This document shows positions 38,261 to 46,430 of a DNA stretch of 64,000 bases, piece after piece. Source of the stretch: Clostridia bacterium (GTDB lineage Bacteria > Bacillota > Clostridia > Christensenellales > Borkfalkiaceae); assembly GCA_017545865.1 (NCBI GenBank), contig JAFWXO010000005.1:28281-92280 (forward strand). The letters are read 5' to 3'. Under the pieces are notes generated by a model, which saw only the letters and a program-made list of their open reading frames with translations, was not told the DNA's origin and did not search any database. Every line of letters begins with the position of its first letter. Within the stretch, counting starts at the first letter, position 1. The translations under genes were made by a program, and so were the position numbers.

Positions 38261-40326
38261 TAGTCTATTTTAATTTCTTCAATTTCTTTTAGCCACTCTA
38301 AGCGATAAGCATCGCTCGGCATAGAGAAATCTCCCCTTGGCGATAAACTTACGCTACCCACCTTTACCCCGTCAGGCACGCAAGAGCGTTTGAACTGTTG
38401 AGTAAAGAAGCGGTTATAGAAATTTTTAAGCCACTTAAATAACGTTTTTTCATCGTATTCGCCCTTAAAGGTGTTTTTAGCGATGAAAAATATCTTCTTA
38501 GGGCCATAAGAACGCCTTATAGCGTAATAAAGGTAAAAATCATGCAAAGTGTAAGGTCCAACGATATCTTCCGTTTTTTGAGCGATTTCACCTTCCTTTG
38601 GCGGAACGAGTTCGGGAGAAACGGGAGTGTCTAAAATATCGTCTAAAGTCTTTTTCATAAGACCTTTTGATTTGGAACTTTCAAAACCCACTAAATACCT
38701 AAGGAGCGTTTTGGGAACGGTGGCGTTAACGCCGTACATACTCATGTGGTCGCCGTTATAGGTTGCCCAACCGAGCGCAAGTTCGCTCAAATCGCCCGTT
38801 CCAACTACGATACCGCCCGTTCTATTAGCGTAATCCATTAAAACTTGCGTTCTTTCACGGGCTTGAGAATTTTCGTAAGTAACGTCCGTGAGCGTTGGAT
38901 CTTGACCGATATCTTCAAAGTGGGAAAGCACGGATTTTTTAATATTTATCTCTTTTAAAGTAACGCCTAAACCGTTTGCCAAGTTTACGGCGTTATTTTT
39001 AGTTCTACCCGTCGTTCCAAAACACGGCATAGTAACGGCGATAATATCTTTTAAGTTTCTACCCAAAAGTTTCATCGCTCTAACGGCAACGATTAAGGCA
39101 AGCGTGCTATCAAGCCCACCCGAAACGCCGATAACAACCGTTTTGGCGTTAACGTGTTCAATTCTTCTTTTTAAACCGTTTGCTTGAATATCCAAGATAA
39201 GTTCCGCCCTATCTTGCATTTTACCCTTTTCAGACGGAACGAAGGGGAATTTTTCAAAAGCGCGAGTAAGCGCAAAATTGCAAGTTTTTAAAGAAAACTC
39301 AATTACTTGCGAAAGACTACTATCCATTTTATTTTTAGCCTTTTCGCTAAGCAAATACTCACAGTCAATATCGCTAATCGTTACGCCAGAGCTAAACTTT
39401 TCGCCTTCTAATAAAACCTTGCCGTTTTCAACGATAAACCTGCGCCCTGCGTAAACGCAATCGGTGGTCGACTCGCCGTAACCCGCGCCAGCGTAAACGA
39501 TAGCCGATTTATTTATAAAGGAAGAAGATTTTGCAAGTTCTAACACCCTTTCGTAACTGCCAACCGTTTCAGGAAGAGAAGAAAGCATAGCCGTTACGGT
39601 AACTGGGGCGTTACAAGTTGAAACCAACCCTTCGTCAAACCTAACGTCAAAAGTAAGCTCGGGTGTTTCTTTGCACTTAAAGCAAAGGTTGCCAAACGGA
39701 TACTCAATTCCGCCTATAACGATAGTTTTAACGCCGTTAAACGATGAAAATTGCCTATCTTGAACGAGGCTTGGAACAAAGCCCAAAACCCTGCCTTTAC
39801 AAATTACAGCGCCAACGTTATACAAGTTGCCGTCAACCATAAGCGGAAGTCCAACAATCGAGATAACGTTTGCATTATGAGTTTTGCTTGCAATTTCAAA
39901 TAGCATAGCCTTAGCGGAAGATAAAAGTGTTGGTTGATAGAAAATATCCCCCATCGTGCTACCCGTTAAGCAAAGTTTAGGGAAAACTAAAAGTTTAACA
40001 CCTTGTTTATTTGCCTTATCTATTGCCGAAATAATAAATTTTGCATTTTCGGAAGGCGCGCCAAGCTTAACGTCAAAAACGCAAGAGCCAACTTTTGAAA
40101 AACCAAAACTTTCACACCCCACGTCTTCAATCGCATCACCACAAGTTAGCGCCGAGTAAAGTTTAGAAAGGGTTTCTAATTTTAAGTTTTTTGTTTGCCC
40201 ACACAAAATCTTGTTTACCGTGCCAAGCGGAACACCGCTTAGCGCTGATAATTCTAAGTTGGTAATTTTTTTGCTTTGTTTTACCATTTTTACAGTTGTT
40301 AATAAGTCATTTGCATTGTTTATCAT
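38260..40326 (-). CDS. nadE: NAD+ synthetase fused to XRE DNA-binding domain; glutaminase domain inactive
   Basis: A 688-residue protein with three parts. Residues 1-60 are an XRE helix-turn-helix (NLELSALSGVPLGTVNKIL). Residues about 80-330 are the nitrilase-type glutaminase domain, but the catalytic Glu-Lys-Cys are replaced: FPKLCLTG has Lys117 for Glu, VPSLVQD has Ser186 for Lys, VRFDEGLV has Asp231 for Cys. Residues 390-688 are an intact synthetase with SGGLDST, GTGDLSELALGW and NGDHMSMYGVN. It should amidate NaAD with free ammonia. The ATG at 40326 is supported by a TTTACA-17-TAAAAT promoter ten bases upstream and by gggtgat. Confidence 0.88.
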   Translation of the reverse strand: MINNANDLLTTVKMVKQSKKITNLELSALSGVPLGTVNKILCGQTKNLKLETLSKLYSALTCGDAIEDVGCESFGFSKVGSCVFDVKLGAPSENAKFIISAIDKANKQGVKLLVFPKLCLTGSTMGDIFYQPTLLSSAKAMLFEIASKTHNANVISIVGLPLMVDGNLYNVGAVICKGRVLGFVPSLVQDRQFSSFNGVKTIVIGGIEYPFGNLCFKCKETPELTFDVRFDEGLVSTCNAPVTVTAMLSSLPETVGSYERVLELAKSSSFINKSAIVYAGAGYGESTTDCVYAGRRFIVENGKVLLEGEKFSSGVTISDIDCEYLLSEKAKNKMDSSLSQVIEFSLKTCNFALTRAFEKFPFVPSEKGKMQDRAELILDIQANGLKRRIEHVNAKTVVIGVSGGLDSTLALIVAVRAMKLLGRNLKDIIAVTMPCFGTTGRTKNNAVNLANGLGVTLKEINIKKSVLSHFEDIGQDPTLTDVTYENSQARERTQVLMDYANRTGGIVVGTGDLSELALGWATYNGDHMSMYGVNATVPKTLLRYLVGFESSKSKGLMKKTLDDILDTPVSPELVPPKEGEIAQKTEDIVGPYTLHDFYLYYAIRRSYGPKKIFFIAKNTFKGEYDEKTLFKWLKNFYNRFFTQQFKRSCVPDGVKVGSVSLSPRGDFSMPSDAYRLEWLKEIEEIKID

Positions 40327-40342
40327 AATATCACCCGATAAT

Positions 40343-40371
40343 ATTTTACCTTTTCTTATAATATTTGTAAA
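40343..40371 (-). promoter_or_regulatory. Promoter of nadE
   Basis: On the minus strand TTTACA (40371-40366) and TAAAAT (40348-40343) are separated by 17 bp; the start point falls about ten bases before the nadE ATG. The repeat agcgttt occurs at 40371-40377 and at 40411-40417, exactly 40 bp apart. Confidence 0.55.
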
Positions 40372-40423
40372 GCGTTTGATAAAAATTTTTTTAATTTTTT
40401 TGAAAAAACAAGCGTTTATCGTG

Positions 40424-40452
40424 TTGACCTTTTTCAAGTTATTTGATATTAT
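40424..40452 (+). promoter_or_regulatory. Promoter of the sodium symporter gene
   Basis: TTGACC (40424-40429), a 17-bp spacer and TATTAT (40447-40452), diverging from the nadE promoter. The ribosome site aggag follows before the ATG at 40486. Confidence 0.6.
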
Positions 40453-40485
40453 ATTAAAGTTAATGCTATTTATATAGGAGACTTT

Positions 40486-41985
40486 ATGGAAAACACTCAA
40501 AAGAAAGGCGGATTTGCAGGCGGTATAGGTTTCGTTCTCGCTGCGGCAGGTTCTGCGGTAGGTCTTGGCAATTTATGGGGCTTCCCCTATAAAACTGCTA
40601 ACAACGGTGGCGCAGCGTTCGTATTTTTATATATAGCGTGCGTTCTCTTTATCGGGCTTACGATTATGATTTGTGAAATCTTCTTAGGAAGGCGCTCACA
40701 AGCAAACCCCGTAACTGCGTTTAAGAAAATCAACAAGAAAATCGGTTGGTTTGGCTTACTTGCAATTTTAGTTCCGTTCATTATAACTTGGTACTACTCC
40801 GTTCTCGGTGGTTACACCGTTAAGTTTGCCGTTAACTCTTTCTGGGGAAACGACGGTAATCTTGCAAACTTTGCAGGCAACGGTTGGGAAGTTATTTTAT
40901 TTAGCGCAATTTTCTTAGGCTTTGCCCTTTTCGTTGTTATGATGGGCGTTAAAAGCGGTATTGAAAAAGCGTCTAAAATCTTAATGCCCGCTTTATTTAT
41001 CTTGCTTGTTTTAGTCGTTATTTTCGTTCTTTTCCTTGGCGATGGCGTTGGTGACGGTTTGAAATTCTATCTCGTGCCGGACTTTTCTAAGATAACTTGG
41101 TCAAGCGTTCTTGCAGCTATGGGCCAAGCGTTCTACTCCCTTTCACTCGGTATGGGCGCAATGATCGTTTACGGCTCTTATACTGGCAAAGAAATCAATA
41201 TCGTAAAGTCAACCGGTATGATTTGTATTTTCGATACTTTCGTTGCTCTCCTTGCAGGTATGGCAATCTTCCCCGCCGTTTTCCACTTCGCAGCAGTTGA
41301 AGGTATTGCGGCAACCGATCTTCAATTAAACGGCTTAATGCTTATGTTTAACACCTTACCTAAGGTTTTTGAAAGCATCGGGTATTTTGGTAATATTATT
41401 GAATTCTTCTTCTTTGCTATGGTTATTATCGCCGCAGTTACGAGCGTTATTTCCATTATGGAAGTTTCAACTCAATTTATTATTCAAAAGTTTAGGATAA
41501 AAAGAAAGAAAGCAACTTTATTCGTTGCAATAGTAACGTTTGCCATCTCTATCCCCATTGCCCTTTCGCTCGGCCACTTATTAAACGGAACGGGCAAAAT
41601 GGAAATATTCGGGCTTGATTTCCTTTCCTTCTTAGATACCGTTACTAACACCGTTATTATGCCCGTGTGCGCGTTGTTCTCGTGCTTGGCTGTCGGTTGG
41701 TTTATTACTCCGAAAAAGGCTATTGAAGAACTTAAACTTGACGGAAACAAATTCGGCATATTTGAAAAACCGCTTATGTTTATGATGAAATTCGTTGTGC
41801 CCGTTTTAATTATCGCTATTGAAGTGTTCGGTATTAAAGACCTTATCTTCCCAGGAAACGTATTCAGTTCAGACGGGCTTGGCGTTGCAATCGTTTCGCT
41901 TGCAATTATCGCGGTTGCGATGGGCGTTTACTTCTTGCTTTTGAAAAACACTGAAACTGGCACTAACGCAGACGAAATCGGCTAA
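40486..41985 (+). CDS. Neurotransmitter:sodium symporter family transporter
   Basis: A 499-residue, roughly 12-helix carrier. The N-terminal signature GFVLAAAGSAVGLGNLWGFPYKTANNGGAAF is that of bacterial SNF/NSS sodium-dependent amino acid transporters such as LeuT and MhsT. Substrate probably an amino acid. It is transcribed away from nadE. Confidence 0.92.
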   Translation: MENTQKKGGFAGGIGFVLAAAGSAVGLGNLWGFPYKTANNGGAAFVFLYIACVLFIGLTIMICEIFLGRRSQANPVTAFKKINKKIGWFGLLAILVPFIITWYYSVLGGYTVKFAVNSFWGNDGNLANFAGNGWEVILFSAIFLGFALFVVMMGVKSGIEKASKILMPALFILLVLVVIFVLFLGDGVGDGLKFYLVPDFSKITWSSVLAAMGQAFYSLSLGMGAMIVYGSYTGKEINIVKSTGMICIFDTFVALLAGMAIFPAVFHFAAVEGIAATDLQLNGLMLMFNTLPKVFESIGYFGNIIEFFFFAMVIIAAVTSVISIMEVSTQFIIQKFRIKRKKATLFVAIVTFAISIPIALSLGHLLNGTGKMEIFGLDFLSFLDTVTNTVIMPVCALFSCLAVGWFITPKKAIEELKLDGNKFGIFEKPLMFMMKFVVPVLIIAIEVFGIKDLIFPGNVFSSDGLGVAIVSLAIIAVAMGVYFLLLKNTETGTNADEIG

Positions 41986-42009
41986 TTTAAATCTCAATAG
42001 AAATTTTAA

Positions 42010-42044
42010 CAAAAAAAGCGTTTGGCTATTGCCAAACGCTTTCG
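42010..42044. terminator. Bidirectional terminator
   Basis: A 10-bp hairpin (agcgtttggc / gccaaacgct, loop tatt) with A-run before and T-rich tract after. It ends the symporter gene on the plus strand and the micro-ORF transcript on the minus strand. Confidence 0.85.
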
Positions 42045-42129
42045 TTATATTATTAAATTGTATTCAGCGTTTTCCGCAATTTGATTTTATCACTTACTTG
42101 CTTTCGCCTTATACTCTTGCGGATACTTG

Positions 42130-42156
42130 CTACTTAATAAAAGTTAAGTAGTTCAT
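42130..42156 (-). CDS. 8-residue micro-ORF
   Basis: Reads MNYLTFIK then stop, with aggaga six bases before the ATG, directly after the 13-residue frame. Confidence 0.3.
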   Translation of the reverse strand: MNYLTFIK

Positions 42157-42174
42157 TGGTCTTCTCCTAATAAG

Positions 42175-42216
42175 TTATTTCTTAATTGAACAAATGTTTT
42201 TAATGTGGTACGTCAT
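42175..42216 (-). CDS. 13-residue micro-ORF
   Basis: Reads MTYHIKNICSIKK then stop. A full aggagg Shine-Dalgarno lies six bases before the ATG, stronger than for most genes in the window. No match is known to me. Confidence 0.4.
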   Translation of the reverse strand: MTYHIKNICSIKK

Positions 42217-42284
42217 TTAAAACCTCCTGAATTTAAGGTTTTTAGATTTTAGTACATCGGTTTGTTCCTCCCTTTTGTACTTTA

Positions 42285-42313
42285 ATTATAAAATACAATC
42301 ACCCCTTAGTCAA
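42285..42313 (-). promoter_or_regulatory. Strong promoter of the micro-ORF transcript
   Basis: On the minus strand TTGACT (42313-42308), 17 bp, TATAAT (42290-42285), almost full consensus. It points away from the lipoprotein gene at 42481. Confidence 0.65.
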
Positions 42314-42439
42314 TACTTTTTTTAAAAATTTTACCTAACTTTATTTTTCAAAAACCCCTTTACAATCGCAAAAAATCGTGTTATTATGAAAGAGTGGGAA
42401 GTCTAAAAACCTATGGCTATCCGTTTAATAATAAACTAA

Positions 42440-42465
42440 AAGGCTATGCTTTAAAGCATAGCCTT
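42440..42465 (-). terminator. Terminator of lipoprotein gene 1
   Basis: Hairpin aggctatgct / agcatagcct, loop ttaa, 16 bases after the stop of the gene at 42481; T-rich tail on the minus strand. Confidence 0.8.
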
Positions 42466-42480
42466 TAATCTTTAATTTAA

Positions 42481-42849
42481 TTATTCTTCAAAATCTTCAA
42501 TAGCGTCAGCCGTGCCGATATAAACGCACTTGCCTTTTATCTTCTTGATAGTAGAAGAAGTTTCTTCAAGTTCTTCATAGTATTTTTTAGCAGCCTTTTT
42601 AGATTCAAACCAATAAGCCGTTACGTTATCTGCGTTAAAATTAGACAAACTAATTTCAATATCAGTTGCGATGATACCTTCTTCGCAATCATCGGGGAGA
42701 TAATCTTTTTCAATCATTTCAACTGAATAACCTTCTTCTTTCATTTTAGAAACTGCTTTTTCAGCATTAGCAGGAATACAACCAACGAGTAAAACAGCAA
42801 TCATCATAGAGAGCATACAAGCCGACAAAAGTTTAGTAAATTTTTTCAT
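42481..42849 (-). CDS. Small lipoprotein, paralogue 1
   Basis: A 122-residue lipoprotein. Signal peptide to a lipobox (LLVGC, Cys24), then a roughly 95-residue domain with the pattern AEKAVSKMKEEGYSV, AYWFESKKAAKKYYEEL, KCVYIGTADAIEDFEE. Two paralogues follow in tandem, each with its own terminator. No known family recognised; surface location is inferred from the lipobox. Confidence 0.75.
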   Translation of the reverse strand: MKKFTKLLSACMLSMMIAVLLVGCIPANAEKAVSKMKEEGYSVEMIEKDYLPDDCEEGIIATDIEISLSNFNADNVTAYWFESKKAAKKYYEELEETSSTIKKIKGKCVYIGTADAIEDFEE

Positions 42850-42913
42850 AAATATAACTCCTTTTTTCTTTTAATATAATATGAAATTTTCAACTTGTCA
42901 ATACACTTTTTTA

Positions 42914-42942
42914 AAAAACTATCGCTATTAGCGATAGTTTTT
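42914..42942 (-). terminator. Terminator of lipoprotein gene 2
   Basis: A 12-bp hairpin (aaaaactatcgc / gcgatagttttt, loop tatta). Confidence 0.8.
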
Positions 42943-42945
42943 ATT

Positions 42946-43299
42946 TTATCTTTTAAAATCTTTTATAGCCTTTTTAGTGCCGGCATAAACGCATAAACCC
43001 TTTATGCCCTTTTCATCATACATACTGTCAGTCCACGTTTCTAAATACGCTTTTGCTTCTTTTTTGCTATTAAACCAGTAAGCAGTCATCCCTTGTTTTT
43101 CAGAAACGTTATACGCCTTAAAGCCGATAACCGCGCCTTCGGTCAATAAATAGTCTTGGTCGATTAAAGTTACCGTATAACCCTTTTCTTCCATTTTAAC
43201 CATAGCGTCTTCCGCTGATTTTGGAACGCAAGCGGTTAAAATAAAACTGAACGAAATAACAACTAATATCAATGATAAAACTTTTACTAACTTTTTCAT
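42946..43299 (-). CDS. Small lipoprotein, paralogue 2
   Basis: A 117-residue lipoprotein with signal peptide and lipobox LTAC (Cys24). The core follows paralogue 1: AEDAMVKMEEKGYTV, AYWFNSKKEAKAYLE, GLCVYAGTKKAIKDF. Upstream site is weak (an A/T stretch before the ATG). Confidence 0.75.
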   Translation of the reverse strand: MKKLVKVLSLILVVISFSFILTACVPKSAEDAMVKMEEKGYTVTLIDQDYLLTEGAVIGFKAYNVSEKQGMTAYWFNSKKEAKAYLETWTDSMYDEKGIKGLCVYAGTKKAIKDFKR

Positions 43300-43335
43300 A
43301 AGGTTATTGTAATTTAAAACTAATGTTTTGTCAAG

Positions 43336-43364
43336 AAAAAAGGCTATGCGATTGCATAGCCTTA
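43336..43364 (-). terminator. Terminator of lipoprotein gene 3
   Basis: Hairpin aaggctatgc / gcatagcctt, loop gatt, with a T-run on the minus strand. Its arm (aggctatgc) repeats the one at 42440, supporting a duplication that included the terminator. Confidence 0.82.
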
Positions 43365-43375
43365 ATAAAAATATA

Positions 43376-43759
43376 TTATTCTAAATCTTTGATTGCTTGC
43401 GCCGTGCCCCAGTAAACTATTTTGCCTTTACATTTAGCCGACACACCATCTTCAGGATCGTTAACCTCATCTATATATTCATCATACCACGCTTTAGCGT
43501 TGTCTTTAGAATCAAAATAGATAACGTAAACGCCTTCTGCAACATCATCAGTTTCATCAAATTTCATAGCAACAACTTGATATAAAGCGCCTTCACCATC
43601 AACGCCTTCTGCAACAAGGTCTACAACTTCAACGGTATAACCTGCTTTTTCAAGCTTTTTTGCTGCTTTTTCGGGGTTGTTAGGAACGCATGCGGTCATA
43701 ACGAGAACTGTCATAACCATAAGTAACGATGCAGTTAAAATTTTGATAAATTTTTTCAT
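43376..43759 (-). CDS. Small lipoprotein, paralogue 3
   Basis: A 127-residue lipoprotein, lipobox MTAC (Cys24), with PEKAAKKLEKAGYTV, IYFDSKDNAKAWYDEY and GKIVYWGTAQAIKDLE in the same order as the two copies downstream. It is the most divergent, with more acidic residues in the middle. aggag lies before the ATG. Confidence 0.75.
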   Translation of the reverse strand: MKKFIKILTASLLMVMTVLVMTACVPNNPEKAAKKLEKAGYTVEVVDLVAEGVDGEGALYQVVAMKFDETDDVAEGVYVIYFDSKDNAKAWYDEYIDEVNDPEDGVSAKCKGKIVYWGTAQAIKDLE

Positions 43760-43977
43760 AATGTATCTCCTTTAAAAAACGAATTTTTCTCGTTTCTTAA
43801 CAAAATTATACAATCAATAAACCTTCAAGTCAATAGGTTTTAGAAAAAAAGTTCACACAGTTTTCACAGTAAACACTATTCCATTTTGATTTAGACAAAA
43901 ATAATTATTTTTTAAAAAGCATATTAAAAAGATATACAAAAATAAAAAAATATGTTAAAATAATCTTAATTTGATAT

Positions 43978-44066
43978 GGAAGTGTATCGAAGAGGTCATA
44001 ACGGCCCTGACTCGAAATCAGGTATACGGCAACGTATCGTGGGTTCGAATCCCACCGCTTCCGCCA
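43978..44066 (+). tRNA. tRNA-Ser (CGA)
   Basis: An 89-nt tRNA with acceptor ggaagtg / cgcttcc, anticodon arm cctga-ctCGAaa-tcagg, a long variable arm (tatacggcaacgta) as in serine tRNAs, T arm gtggg-ttcgaat-cccac, and an encoded CCA end. Its 3' end is the integration site of the prophage; the natural terminator of the tRNA now lies beyond the far end of the prophage at 57819. Confidence 0.95.
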
Positions 44067-44067
44067 A
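44040..44067. repeat. attL: left 28-bp attachment repeat
   Basis: Identical over 28 bases to 57789-57816, starting tgggttcgaatcccaccg. It covers the 3' half of the T arm, the acceptor strand and CCA of tRNA-Ser, so integration leaves the tRNA intact. Just inside are two ggggaa repeats at 44145 and 44157, and two similar ones lie inside attR, possible integrase arm sites. Confidence 0.92.
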
Positions 44068-44165
44068 AAACCGCTAAAATTGTGGCAAAAACCACCGTTT
44101 TGGCGGTCTTTTTATGCCGTTTTTCAAATTTTTTCTTAATTTTTGGGGAAAGTTTTGGGGAAACG

Positions 44166-45326
44166 TTAATAAATAATCTTCTGCGATTGCTCAATTTGAT
44201 ATTCTATATCAAAATGAGTATATACGCTTGCCGTAATGTTTTTTAACGTGTGGCCTTGCCAAATCGAAACGAGTTCATTGTCAACGAACTTCCTGCAGTA
44301 CGTCGCAAACGTGTGCCGTAAGTCTTTTAAGTTTCCGCCGGTTAAACGGTGGAACGCTCGTTGAATATTCTGAAGTTGAAAGTTCTTGGAAAGTGCATCG
44401 TGTATCTCGTTACGGTAATTTAAAAGCGGTTTAAGTATTGGAATTTCTCGCGTCGTTTGCCGTGTTCCGCTTTTTACTTTGCCGTTTAAAACGATTGCAA
44501 CGCCCTTTTCAAAATCAAACTTCAACGTTGGATATTCGCACGCTCTTATCCCGGTATAAAGGAATATTAAAAACGGTATTTCAAACTCAGTTCCTTTAAT
44601 ACGTGACTTAAAGTCCGCAATTTGCGCCGGCGAAAGCGCGTTTCCGTTAACTCTGATATGCTTAACTAACCGTATGAAAGACGTTGGATTCCGCGAAATA
44701 ATGTTGCAACCGATTGCAAAATCTAAACATTGATTAAAAATTGACTTTACGTCTTCCTTGTTACGTGGTGACGCGTCGTTTAAAGCGCGTTGAATAGTTT
44801 CCGCGGTTATATCTTCAACGTTAACGTTAACTAAAAACGGTCTAATTGCGATTCTATACTTTTTAAACAACGTATCGTACGTTATAGGCTTAACTTGGTG
44901 GCGTTTAACGGTATCAAACCATTTATCAAAAAAGTCAAGCGCATTATTTCGTTTATAGTTAGGCGCGTTGATATTTGGGTTAATCGATTTTAAAAATTCT
45001 CTTGCCTTTTCGTTTGCCTTAGTTTTTGTTTTCGCCCAAAAAGACTTGTTGTAACCGCCTTTTCTGAAGCGAACTTCAAAACCGCCTTTGTGTTCTCTTA
45101 TGGTAGTATCTTTTAAAGTGTACATTTCTTCAATCTCCTTTGATTGAGATACCACCGAAGTTTTAGCGTTTTCCCATAAACCACCACGAACAACTTTAAA
45201 TGAAGATTTATATTCGTCGTGTTCGTTGAGCAGTTTTACAATATCGCGTGATAACCCTAAAACCTTTGCGTTTATATCGTTGAGTGTTTTTAAATATTCT
45301 TCAAGTTCAGCGTAAACGTTCTTCAT
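44166..45326 (-). CDS. int: Tyrosine-recombinase integrase
   Basis: A 386-residue integrase. An AP2-like arm-binding segment (EHKGGFEVRFRKGGYNKSFWAKTKTKANEKAREF) is near residue 78, a core-binding SAM-like domain at about 125-215, and the catalytic domain at about 220-375 with Arg in TGIRACEYP, DLRHTFATY (Arg337), WQGH and nucleophile Tyr369 in VYTHF. The usual His of the HxLR box is Lys (KDLR), which some members share. It ends about 100 bases from attL. Confidence 0.93.
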   Translation of the reverse strand: MKNVYAELEEYLKTLNDINAKVLGLSRDIVKLLNEHDEYKSSFKVVRGGLWENAKTSVVSQSKEIEEMYTLKDTTIREHKGGFEVRFRKGGYNKSFWAKTKTKANEKAREFLKSINPNINAPNYKRNNALDFFDKWFDTVKRHQVKPITYDTLFKKYRIAIRPFLVNVNVEDITAETIQRALNDASPRNKEDVKSIFNQCLDFAIGCNIISRNPTSFIRLVKHIRVNGNALSPAQIADFKSRIKGTEFEIPFLIFLYTGIRACEYPTLKFDFEKGVAIVLNGKVKSGTRQTTREIPILKPLLNYRNEIHDALSKNFQLQNIQRAFHRLTGGNLKDLRHTFATYCRKFVDNELVSIWQGHTLKNITASVYTHFDIEYQIEQSQKIIY

Positions 45327-45351
45327 AAGTTCGATTATACGCTAATTATAG

Positions 45352-45612
45352 GCTTTAAGATTATTACGTTACCTAAAAATTTTAATCGCAGGCGAATAAA
45401 ATTTTTACAAAATAAATATCAAAAAGCAGTTGCTATGCGCGACTGCTCTTTTTAGTTTCCGCCTTATCGTCAAACGAGTTTACGAGATTATCAAATATCT
45501 CTCTTTCACGTTCAGATAAACCACGATAAATTGATATTATTCGTTTTTCTGAAGAAGTGTAATCTTCCCCGGTTGTTTGAATAAACCCGAAGTCGTCTTC
45601 GTTTCCGACAAG
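45352..45612. repeat. Repressor-tail repeat, copy 1
   Basis: From 45352 the sequence gctttaagattattacg and onward through the 3' part of the repressor gene is nearly identical to 46169-46430, including about 80 bases of noncoding sequence. The coding part occurs a third time at about 46627-46845. Confidence 0.85.
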
Positions 45613-45789
45613 ATAGTCAATAGAGCAATTAAAGATACCGCTTAATTTTATAAGTGTTTCAATAGTAGGTTGAGAGCGCCCTTTCTCGTATTCGCAAATA
45701 ATATTTGGCGATAAATTTATTTTTAGCGCTAACTCTTTTTGAGAAAAATTACTAATCAACCTTAGATTCTTTAGTCGTTCATTAAACAT
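45433..45789 (-). CDS. XRE-family repressor 1
   Basis: A 118-residue regulator. Helix-turn-helix at about 12-32 (NFSQKELALKINLSPNIICEYEKG), then a tail beginning NCSIDYLVGNEDDFGF that is nearly identical to the tails of the repressors at 46249 and 46652. Translated in the same leftward unit as the integrase. Site agggg-type (aaggggtg) before the ATG. Confidence 0.88.
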   Translation of the reverse strand: MFNERLKNLRLISNFSQKELALKINLSPNIICEYEKGRSQPTIETLIKLSGIFNCSIDYLVGNEDDFGFIQTTGEDYTSSEKRIISIYRGLSEREREIFDNLVNSFDDKAETKKSSRA

Positions 45790-45804
45790 AAAAACACCCC
45801 TTTT

Positions 45805-46137
45805 TTAGAGAGCAAGGGCTTTAACGAAACCGATTGCTTCACGTTGCAAGTCGGCGGATAACAACTTAAAATATGAAAGCATTTCACTTTCATTACTCGT
45901 TAGCGCTAAGTTAGAGTTCCCGGCAATAACGCCGAAGTCGTCTTCACGACCGAGTAAATAGTCTACCGAGCAATTAAATATATCTGCAAGACTATTTAGC
46001 ATTTTTAAGTCAGGTTCATTTTGACCGTTTATCCAACGGCTAACGGTTTGTTGAGTTGTATTTAGTTTATTTGCTATTGACTGTTGGGTAAAACCTTGTT
46101 CAGACAATAAACTTCTAAAAATGGACGAAAATTTCAT
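45805..46137 (-). CDS. XRE-family repressor 2
   Basis: A 110-residue regulator with helix-turn-helix GFTQQSIANKLNTTQQTVSRWINGQ and the shared NCSVDYLLGREDDFG joint, after which the sequence departs from the other three copies (a different C-terminal 45 residues with SADLQREAIGFVKAL). Site aaaggggg upstream. Confidence 0.88.
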   Translation of the reverse strand: MKFSSIFRSLLSEQGFTQQSIANKLNTTQQTVSRWINGQNEPDLKMLNSLADIFNCSVDYLLGREDDFGVIAGNSNLALTSNESEMLSYFKLLSADLQREAIGFVKALAL

Positions 46138-46168
46138 ATAATACCCCCTTTTACAAAAAATTTTACAC

Positions 46169-46430
46169 GCTTTAAGATTATTACGTTACCTAAAAATTTT
46201 AATCGCAGGCGAATAAATTTTTACAAAATAAATATCAAAAAGCAGTTGCTATGCGCGACTGCTCTTTTTAGTTTCCGCCTTATCGTCAAACGAGTTTACA
46301 AGATTATCAAATATCTCTCTTTCACGTTCAGATAAACCGCGATAAATTGATATAATGCGCTTTTCAGCGGAAGTATAATCTTCCCCGGTTGTTTGAATAA
46401 ACCCAAAATCATCTTCACGACCGAGTAAAT
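46169..46430. repeat. Repressor-tail repeat, copy 2
   Basis: Second copy of the repeat at 45352, offset 817 bases, with one single-base deletion in the noncoding part and a few substitutions in the coding part. Confidence 0.85.

Larger units (their letters stand above)
42012..42278 (-). ncRNA. Short transcript carrying three micro-ORFs
   Basis: Between the promoter at 42313-42285 and the hairpin at 42044-42010 no ordinary gene exists, but three very short reading frames follow each other, each with a good ribosome site: 42257-42249 (Met-Tyr-stop, ggagg), 42216-42175 (13 residues MTYHIKNICSIKK, aggagg), 42156-42130 (8 residues MNYLTFIK, aggaga). The unit would be about 265 nt. It may be a peptide-coding RNA, a leader cut off from its operon, or a regulatory RNA that sequesters ribosomes. 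Confidence 0.5.

Noticed and set aside
44070-44116. Inverted repeat accgctaaaa / ttttggcggt after attL as an insertion-sequence end
   Set aside because: It has a T-run and looks like a terminator for the region; no transposase or target duplication is present.
43971-44246. 91-codon frame starting in the tRNA and running into the integrase end
   Set aside because: It covers the tRNA, attL and a hairpin and runs against the integrase gene.
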